Of a DNA stretch of 55,796 nucleotides, positions 50,320-55,796 are shown piece by piece; position 1 is the stretch's first letter, and the number at the start of each line of letters is the position of its first letter. A program made the translations under genes and the position numbers. Origin of the DNA: Sphingobacterium sp. (GTDB lineage: Bacteria > Bacteroidota > Bacteroidia > Sphingobacteriales > Sphingobacteriaceae); the NCBI GenBank assembly GCA_022712315.1, contig JALAGS010000045.1, positions 1-55,796 of the forward strand, read 5' to 3'. Below the pieces are notes generated by a model that searched no databases, had not been told where the DNA came from, and worked only from the letters and a program-made list of their open reading frames with translations.

Positions 50320-53300
50320 TTAAAAAGTTGTTTTTAGCCTTAGGCTGAATTGCCTTGGCACGGGATAGGCCGACTGATATACATTTGGATCTAAGCCCTG
50401 TTTATTGGCCCGCCAGAGAATGCCTACATTATCGACCACAAAAGTCAGGTCCAATGACTTCATCCATCGGAAATAGTCTATTAAACGCCAACCGATCTGT
50501 ATATCTTGCAGACGGACGATGTCAGACTTTTCAACCAACGCAGTACTGTAAGCATACAGATTGCTCCGCGACGAGTTTGTAGGATAGATTAGCGCAGGTA
50601 CACTTGTCGACACTTCGTCCCCAGCCTGTTGCCAGCGCTTATCGTAATCGTATATCGCAGCACCCATCACAGTCGGACTATAAAGGTCTGTATTGCTTAA
50701 GGATATGCGCCTAAAATATCCGCCAAACTGATACATGATATTAAAACTAGCATACAAGCGACCATAGCTAAAATCATTTCTAAATGACCCGAAAAAAGGC
50801 GGTATACGGGGCCCATGGAATTGGATATTCTCCAACTCCTTATTATTGAGTATGGCACTATAATCTTTACTCTCCACACCATTCAAATAGCCTATCGGAT
50901 TACCTTCATTGTCCAACCCAGCATAAGGGAAGCTAAATAATGCCGATTGCGGAAATCCTTCATACGGGTTGAGATAATTAGTGGTCATATAGCTAAAATT
51001 ACTTGCCTGTTTGACCAGATAGTGAACAACCTTGTCCTTAGCTTTTGAAAAATTAAATACCGACTGCCACTGGAAGGCCCCTGTTAAGTTTTTGCTGGTC
51101 AGCGAGAGATCAAACCCTTCAATTTCGGTATCGGCCACATTACCTTTGTACTGGATCAGTCCAGTCTGCGGTGCTATCGGTCCATTGCCGATCAAATCAT
51201 TTCCCTTTTTCCAGTAATGATCAAAATGCAACACAATACGCTGGTTATATATCCCTAAGTCTAAGCCAATATTGGTGACCCTTGTCTTTTCCCAACGCAA
51301 CGATGGATTAGGCGGATTAAGGATTGTAGCATATAAATTTTGATACCCATTTTTAGATGTCTGATACCTTGCTGTTAACCAGGCCGACATCGTCTTATCT
51401 ACATTTCCCTGTACACCATAGGAAGAACGAAGCCTCAATTCAGACAGCCAATGCACTGAATTTAGCAAATCCCGCTTGGCATTATAAGCACCGCCTGCCG
51501 ACCAGAGCGGCACCCCCTTTTGGTTGGTTGCTACACCAAATAGATTAGATTCATCTCTACGGATGCTCCCATATACGTCATAAATACTTTTGTAACTATA
51601 GGCGGCATTTAGCAGATACGAACGGTAACGATCTACATGCCAATTCTGGTAATTTCCATTATTGATGACCTGACTACCCCCATAGATACGCGGCAAGGCA
51701 TTGATATGGTCTATTGTCGCTGATGTCGCAGTAGAGGGATCATAGCCAAACAGCTGCTTCTTATCAACTTCACTCCTAGCATCCGACAATTCCATCGCCA
51801 TTAGCGCTGTTACGTGATGGTCTTTGTTGATCTTCTTATCCAAAGCCAGTTGCCCGCGCCACAAATACGAAGTCCCACGCAAGTGACTGATTGTGCGATT
51901 TTCCCCGACTGGTATTTGTTGTACATATTTAGCTGTAGCGTTATCATACCGTGTAAACGTGTTGACCATATTTCGCACGTAATAGGAATCCTCTGCATAA
52001 CGCATAAGATCATCCCCTATGGATTTGCTATACTGGTACTTAACACTGGCTGTCAGGAATGGTAAGATTTTGGCATCTATTCCACCATTCAGCCGTAGGT
52101 TGAACAGCGAACTGGTAGACAGCCCTTTACCGAGATCCGTCAATGGATTATAGTGCCAGTCAAGCAGGTTCCCATTGCCGATAGTATCCACATAGCTATT
52201 ACGCATACCGCCAGTTATTGCTACTGGCGAACCATCGGCAGAGACCAGTTCTTCGTAAGGATACATTGCTGAGCTGCTCTGCGCATTCTGCGTTTTTGTA
52301 TCTGTCAGATTGGTCTGAAAGGAAAAATTGAGCCGATCGCCCAAAAAGCGCTGATCGTATTTCATCAGGAGTGTCTTGCGCTCAATTTGGGAATATTTCG
52401 TTGCCTGATCTACTCGATTGAGACCGCCCGAAATATAAAAAATGCCGTCCTTAAAAGGTCTTGAAATCGCTAGATTATATTGCTGTTCGAGCGGGATCCT
52501 ATATAAATATTTCAATCGCTGTATACGACTGTCTTTTAAGCGGTAAGCATTAATCATCTCGTTGCCTAGTTCATCAGATAATTGACCTTTGCTCATTTTA
52601 TCCAATAGCTCCACCACCGGCGATACGGGCTGGTAGCCCGTCTTCAAGCGAGTATTGTAAGCGCCCTTTTCATAGAGGAACTTCTCCACATCAATAAAGT
52701 CAGTGCTCGATATGGATTTGCTATAATAGAGATCAGGTTTACCGGCGATGCTCTGGATCACTTCAGCAGATAAGGAAAGTCGGTCTTTATTGCCTTGTTT
52801 AGTACTGATAACAACGACGCCATTGCCAGAGCGAGCTCCCCATATAGAAGCTGCCGCTGCATCTTTTAAGATCGATATCGAAGCGATATCCGCAGGATTT
52901 AGCGAACTCAGACCACCATCGTAGGGAAAACCATCCACAATGATCAGTGGTTCTGCATTGGCAAATAATGTACTTTTGCCCCGGATGGTAAATTCGGGTT
53001 GATTTCCGCCCTCGTTGCTATTGATCTTGGGCAGTTGCAGCCCTGTTGTAAGCCCATTTATTCGCGACAGTATGTTGGAAGAAACTGACCTGTCGATCAG
53101 CTTTTGGTCCAACACATCGACACTCCCTCCCGTCCTTTCCTTTGAAATACGCTGATAACCCGTATTGAATACCTCCACTTCATCCAGTTTATTATCAATA
53201 GGTATCAACCGAACGTCCATTGATACCCCTACAGTATAACTCAAGGACTGGGCATTGTATCCTAGATGGGAGAATATGATCTTGCTATTTTCAGCTATTA

Positions 53301-53580
53301 CTTTGATGGTAAAGGAGCCATCGTTTTTGGTGGATGCTCTCCCCTTTTCATCTGCTATGGTGACCGATACACCTGCTATTGGTTTACCGTCCATTGCTGA
53401 TAAGACTATCCCTGATACAGTAAGAAGCCCATCGGCCCCGCTGTCCTTGCGGGGCGTCTGAGCCGATAAACTAAACATAGAAACTAGAATGAACAAGATT
53501 ACTAAGACTGTAATCTGTATAACTGGAATATTGACTACCTTATCCAATAAGGCAGCGAATAGATTAGATCTTTTTATCAT
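50320..53580 (-). CDS. SusC/RagA family TonB-dependent outer-membrane transporter
   Basis: A 1086-residue beta-barrel receptor. The N-terminal hydrophobic signal (IQITVLVILFILVSMFSLSAQ) follows a 20-residue cytoplasmic start. A carboxypeptidase-regulatory-like domain is at about 54-130 (VSGIVLSAMDGKPIAGVSVTI). The plug comes next, with GARSGNGVVVISTKQG (near 245-260), and a long barrel ending RQFSLRLKTTF. It imports a ligand captured by SusD, driven by TonB. It lies 17 bp downstream of the 124-residue gene and 18 bp upstream of the SusD gene. No sigma/anti-sigma FecI/FecR pair is seen nearby. Confidence 0.95.
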   Translation of the reverse strand: MIKRSNLFAALLDKVVNIPVIQITVLVILFILVSMFSLSAQTPRKDSGADGLLTVSGIVLSAMDGKPIAGVSVTIADEKGRASTKNDGSFTIKVIAENSKIIFSHLGYNAQSLSYTVGVSMDVRLIPIDNKLDEVEVFNTGYQRISKERTGGSVDVLDQKLIDRSVSSNILSRINGLTTGLQLPKINSNEGGNQPEFTIRGKSTLFANAEPLIIVDGFPYDGGLSSLNPADIASISILKDAAAASIWGARSGNGVVVISTKQGNKDRLSLSAEVIQSIAGKPDLYYSKSISSTDFIDVEKFLYEKGAYNTRLKTGYQPVSPVVELLDKMSKGQLSDELGNEMINAYRLKDSRIQRLKYLYRIPLEQQYNLAISRPFKDGIFYISGGLNRVDQATKYSQIERKTLLMKYDQRFLGDRLNFSFQTNLTDTKTQNAQSSSAMYPYEELVSADGSPVAITGGMRNSYVDTIGNGNLLDWHYNPLTDLGKGLSTSSLFNLRLNGGIDAKILPFLTASVKYQYSKSIGDDLMRYAEDSYYVRNMVNTFTRYDNATAKYVQQIPVGENRTISHLRGTSYLWRGQLALDKKINKDHHVTALMAMELSDARSEVDKKQLFGYDPSTATSATIDHINALPRIYGGSQVINNGNYQNWHVDRYRSYLLNAAYSYKSIYDVYGSIRRDESNLFGVATNQKGVPLWSAGGAYNAKRDLLNSVHWLSELRLRSSYGVQGNVDKTMSAWLTARYQTSKNGYQNLYATILNPPNPSLRWEKTRVTNIGLDLGIYNQRIVLHFDHYWKKGNDLIGNGPIAPQTGLIQYKGNVADTEIEGFDLSLTSKNLTGAFQWQSVFNFSKAKDKVVHYLVKQASNFSYMTTNYLNPYEGFPQSALFSFPYAGLDNEGNPIGYLNGVESKDYSAILNNKELENIQFHGPRIPPFFGSFRNDFSYGRLYASFNIMYQFGGYFRRISLSNTDLYSPTVMGAAIYDYDKRWQQAGDEVSTSVPALIYPTNSSRSNLYAYSTALVEKSDIVRLQDIQIGWRLIDYFRWMKSLDLTFVVDNVGILWRANKQGLDPNVYQSAYPVPRQFSLRLKTTF

Positions 53581-53597
53581 CTGCTTATGGATTAGTA

Positions 53598-53972
53598 TTA
53601 TTCTGTAATTCTATTAAAGAAACTGTGGATCCTTTGTTTGGCTTCCAGATCAGCGATTATGGCTTCTTCAGGTTGTGCAAAGCCAAATGGCACCGCATCG
53701 ATACCGATCTTGCGGAAGTGCACCAGGAAATAAGCCATCAGCACACGGCACACTTTCATCAAAAAGTTATGCATCTGCTTCAAGTCGGCACCACCTTCCT
53801 GTACCGCACACTTTCTATAGTTTTCAAAGAGTGCCCACAGGCTTTCCTGACAGTCGGTGATGGTATGTTGGGACCAGAACTCCCGAATGATATTTAATGG
53901 ATCGTATCCATTGTCATATATTTCATAAAATGCTAGCTCAAAGGGTAGCAGATTGTTTGATTGTTGGTTCAT
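53598..53972 (-). CDS. Hypothetical 124-residue protein, first gene of the SusCD operon
   Basis: I do not recognise the family. The product is soluble, helical and acidic, with aromatic N-terminal residues (LLPFELAFYEIYDNGYDPLNIIREFW) and a central cysteine pair region (TDCQESLWALFENYRKCAV). No signal peptide is present. Its stop lies 17 bp before the SusC gene, so it should be cotranscribed with the transporter. A regulatory or adaptor role in the cytoplasm is possible. Confidence 0.72.
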   Translation of the reverse strand: MNQQSNNLLPFELAFYEIYDNGYDPLNIIREFWSQHTITDCQESLWALFENYRKCAVQEGGADLKQMHNFLMKVCRVLMAYFLVHFRKIGIDAVPFGFAQPEEAIIADLEAKQRIHSFFNRITE

Positions 53973-54472
53973 AATTTAGTTTCATCAAGTATGACAAACC
54001 AGAGGTACTAGCTTAAATAAAGGCATAGCTTCCCCCTTCGCGATTTTTTCGCGTTAAAATGGTCTGTCATAACATAGATCAAATGCGACCTATGCCAAAT
54101 GGACAAATAAGAATAAAAGTCCGAAAAGCGCCGAGATACAATTTCAAGGCATAAATAGGGTTCAATATGGCGCTCCCTGCCGGAAAGAAGTAAAGACCGA
54201 CCTACATCAACTATTGTATTGCAATAAAAACTAGAGGTAAAAAGTTTGGACTCAATGAAAATTTGCTTAATTTTAAGGTGCGAATTTTAAATCAAGCTGT
54301 AACATTGGCCAATATTACCTTTTTATGCAATTATATAAATGTATAGGTCGGTGACAGGCTTATCAAGAGGGAAATTAAACTAAACTGGGTTCAGCTGTCT
54401 TTTCGTTATAAGGAAAGTCAACACCTCCCCTTTTTTATTGCTCTTTACAGCCTGCTTTTGATTGGACGCAAC

Positions 54473-54583
54473 CTATTCGGGTGCGCGGAATATGTTCTTT
54501 AAAAGTGATTTGCGAGAATACCTCGTCATGCGATCTCTGGTCGAATGCGGGTAATGAGTGGTGGTGTTTTTTTTCGCTCTCAT
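54473..54583 (-). CDS. Possible 36-residue basic peptide
   Basis: A short frame encoding MRAKKNTTTHYPHSTRDRMT and 16 further residues, rich in basic and hydroxyl residues. There is no clear ribosome binding site, and the promoter-like TATCTTTG (54748-54755, - strand) is 165 bp away. It may be an unrelated open frame. Confidence 0.25.
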   Translation of the reverse strand: MRAKKNTTTHYPHSTRDRMTRYSRKSLLKNIFRAPE

Positions 54584-54682
54584 AATCGTTATTGGTTTAT
54601 GTGAACGAGTTCCAAAAATAACGAAGGAATGAAACCTTGCCTTTCTCCACTCTTTCGCTAAAATCCAAAAATTTCAGCTAGG

Positions 54683-54807
54683 CCTTAAGCAAGCTTAAGG
54701 TGGTACCCGGAAGCGGCTACTCAGCAAGGCTCATTCCCGCGCGTATGCAAAGATACAATATTCGCAGGTAATGAGCTAACCTTACCGCCTCCTTCCCAGG
54801 TACCAAG
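54683..54807. ncRNA. Nested inverted repeat, candidate structured RNA
   Basis: CCTTAAGC-AA-GCTTAAGG forms a palindrome at 54683-54700. Then TGGTACC (54701-54707), GGAAGCGG and GCTCATT are met in reverse order by AATGAGC, CCGCCTCC..TTCC and GGTACCA (to about 54804). The ordered pairing fits one long imperfect hairpin. It could be a structured RNA or the two arms of a decayed element. Confidence 0.35.
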
Positions 54808-54922
54808 TGGAAAGTTGGAGACTCGTCAATAATATCAAAGTGCTTAAAACACTTAATATTTTCAAGTTAACTCGATGCCCAATAGTTAAAGGCATCAATA
54901 AAAAATCAGATAGCACATCAAA

Positions 54923-54973
54923 ACTTAGCTATCACTAAGCAAATATAATCACTTAGCTATAGCTATGCAAATA
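54923..54973. promoter_or_regulatory. Tandem operator before the Xre-type repressor
   Basis: Two 23-bp units starting ACTTAGCTAT lie 28 bp apart (54923-54945 and 54951-54973) and differ at three positions. The second contains the perfect palindrome TAGCTATAGCTA. They cover an upstream ATG at 54965, so the true start is probably 54986 and the units are operator sites for autoregulation. Confidence 0.7.
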
Positions 54974-54985
54974 ATTTTAAAAATT

Positions 54986-55231
54986 ATGGGTGAAAAAATA
55001 CCGAAAACTAAAATCGAGTGGGAAATTGTGAAATTGGTTAGAGAAATAAGAAATGTGAAAAACGTAAGTCAAGCAAAACTTGCTAAAATTCTCGGAGTGA
55101 CTTCAGGATATATAGGCCAAATCGAAATAGAAAACTCTCCCAGTATGTATACCTACGATCAATTAAACAAACTGGCAACAGGATTAGAATGTAGCCTAAA
55201 GGATTTTATGCCTGAAAAGCCAATTATTTAG
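54986..55231 (+). CDS. Xre family helix-turn-helix repressor
   Basis: From the ATG at 54986 (MGEKIPKTKIEW) the protein has 81 residues; an ATG at 54965 would lie in the operator. The single HTH_3 domain reads VSQAKLAKILGVTSGYIGQIE, and the C-terminal LATGLECSLKDFMPEKPII is typical. Base composition is much richer in AT than the genes to the left. It precedes an unknown AT-rich gene. Small Xre proteins in such positions commonly control mobile elements, toxin-antitoxin pairs or defence genes. Confidence 0.88.
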   Translation: MGEKIPKTKIEWEIVKLVREIRNVKNVSQAKLAKILGVTSGYIGQIEIENSPSMYTYDQLNKLATGLECSLKDFMPEKPII

Positions 55232-55372
55232 TTCGAAGTCCTATATTTATATTAAGGAGCTTACAAAGCTCGAACTAGCACTTTGTGAAGAAATCGGCTA
55301 TTTATATAGTCTCAACTCCTGTATATAATAAATTAATAACTAGATAGTTAATTACAAACACACACACAATAT

Positions 55373-55796
55373 ATGTTTAAAAATTATGCAACAATATCTT
55401 CAGAATTTAACAAGTATCTGGTAAATTATGACGAATGTTATTCTGATATTTCTTTTATGAATTCGTGTATAACGGAATACAAAAAAGAACTAAATGCTAG
55501 ATTGCCCAATCAAGATGAATATTTTGCTAGTATTTTTACAGTATACAATACAGGACCAAATTCTGACAATTTACTTAAAAGCCATAACAGAGCATATAAA
55601 GTATCTTCTTCAATTTATTCAGGTTGGCAAGAAGAACTAATTTCAAACATTCATATATTAAATTTAGTTAAATATTACAATGCGTGTGAAAGATTAATAA
55701 TCGCCCTACTTAGAGATTTATATTTTGATAAACTTCCGGCAGATCACCAATTGCAAAAAAAAATTGATTTAGAAATTAAAAATTTAGGTTTTAAAA
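55373..55796 (+). CDS. Unknown AT-rich gene, truncated by the window end
   Basis: The frame opens at ATG 55373 and stays open for 141 codons to the edge. I do not recognise it. The visible part begins MFKNYATISSEFNKYLVNYD and is helical and soluble; the segment YYNACERLIIALLRDLYFDK resembles helices of HEPN-like or abortive-infection proteins, but the similarity is too weak for a call. It is 141 bp downstream of the Xre gene on the same strand. Its very low GC points to horizontal acquisition. Confidence 0.65.
   Translation, partial: MFKNYATISSEFNKYLVNYDECYSDISFMNSCITEYKKELNARLPNQDEYFASIFTVYNTGPNSDNLLKSHNRAYKVSSSIYSGWQEELISNIHILNLVKYYNACERLIIALLRDLYFDKLPADHQLQKKIDLEIKNLGFK

Larger units (their letters stand above)
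53973..54922. other. Gene-poor region upstream of the SusCD operon
   Basis: These 950 bp hold no convincing gene. Seen are the hairpin CGCGA-N5-TCGCG (54039-54053), the outer pair ACCGACCTA/TAGGTCGGT (54196-54352), a 36-codon frame at 54473-54583 and a nested inverted repeat at 54683-54807. The promoter of the SusCD operon probably lies near the left end but no clear TAnnTTTG was found at a suitable place. Confidence 0.5.

Noticed and set aside
54965..54985. Upstream start codon of the Xre repressor
   Set aside because: The ATG at 54965 is part of the second operator unit; the start at 54986 gives a normal Xre length.

Overview
The window looks like chromosomal DNA from a Bacteroidota bacterium, most likely Sphingobacterium or a close relative. 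The reasons are a SusC/SusD outer-membrane pair, several promoters with the Bacteroidota -7 element TAnnTTTG, mostly weak ribosome binding sites, families typical of Sphingobacteriaceae (DUF6266, DUF6520, DUF5675, MauE-like), and dense AraC/HxlR regulation. No rRNA, tRNA, CRISPR array or intact insertion sequence was found. The genus is an inference.

Layout. (1) 1-700: the 5' end of a LytTR-like membrane protein gene, divergent from a small acidic protein. Both have paralogues, in the same arrangement and with an intergenic region of exactly the same length, at 43.6-45.2 kb. (2) 0.9-7.2 kb: a tripartite RND efflux operon (TolC, RND pump, adaptor) preceded by a small membrane protein. (3) 7.3-11.8 kb: a single-domain response regulator, an ArsB-like permease, a PAS histidine kinase and a CPBP protease whose promoter lies inside a perfect dyad. 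(4) 11.9-24.6 kb: an array of AraC and HxlR regulators interleaved with oxidoreductases (aldo/keto reductase, NmrA-like, SDR, DFR-like), plus an in-frame fusion of a truncated OsmC to an alpha/beta hydrolase.

(5) 24.6-33.2 kb: an 8.3-kb block bounded by about 127-bp direct repeats. The repeats are the split junction of an ancestral Crp/Fnr-carboxymuconolactone decarboxylase gene pair. The block carries a quinone oxidoreductase, a royal-jelly-family protein, two SDRs, an AhpD-like protein, an MFS exporter and two paralogous AraC regulators. Three of its promoters share one cis-element at the same distance from the -7 box. (6) 33.1-40.4 kb: Crp/Fnr, DUF1398, another AraC/SDR pair with a shared site, an unknown protein with a PfkB kinase, and an AKR/AraC pair. 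(7) 40.4-43.6 kb: a cassette of two DUF6266 proteins, DUF5675, a small charged protein and an unlisted 56-residue membrane peptide, behind an excisionase-like HTH gene. (8) 43.6-47.0 kb: the second LytTR/small-protein module, an AraC gene and an unknown gene.

(9) 47.3-54.0 kb: MauE-like and DUF6520 genes convergent with an operon of an unknown 124-residue protein, SusC, SusD and a TlpA-like thioredoxin; no glycoside hydrolase is present. (10) 54.0-54.9 kb: a gene-poor stretch with a nested inverted repeat. (11) From 54.9 kb to the end the DNA is strikingly AT-rich, with a small Xre repressor behind tandem operators and an unrecognised gene that runs off the window, probably the start of an acquired element.

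Taken together, the middle of the window reads as a store of detoxification functions for electrophiles, carbonyls and peroxides, each close to its own one-component regulator. The best candidates for something undescribed are the duplicated LytTR/small-protein module, the DUF6266/DUF5675 cassette, and the repeat-bounded redox block with its shared operator.
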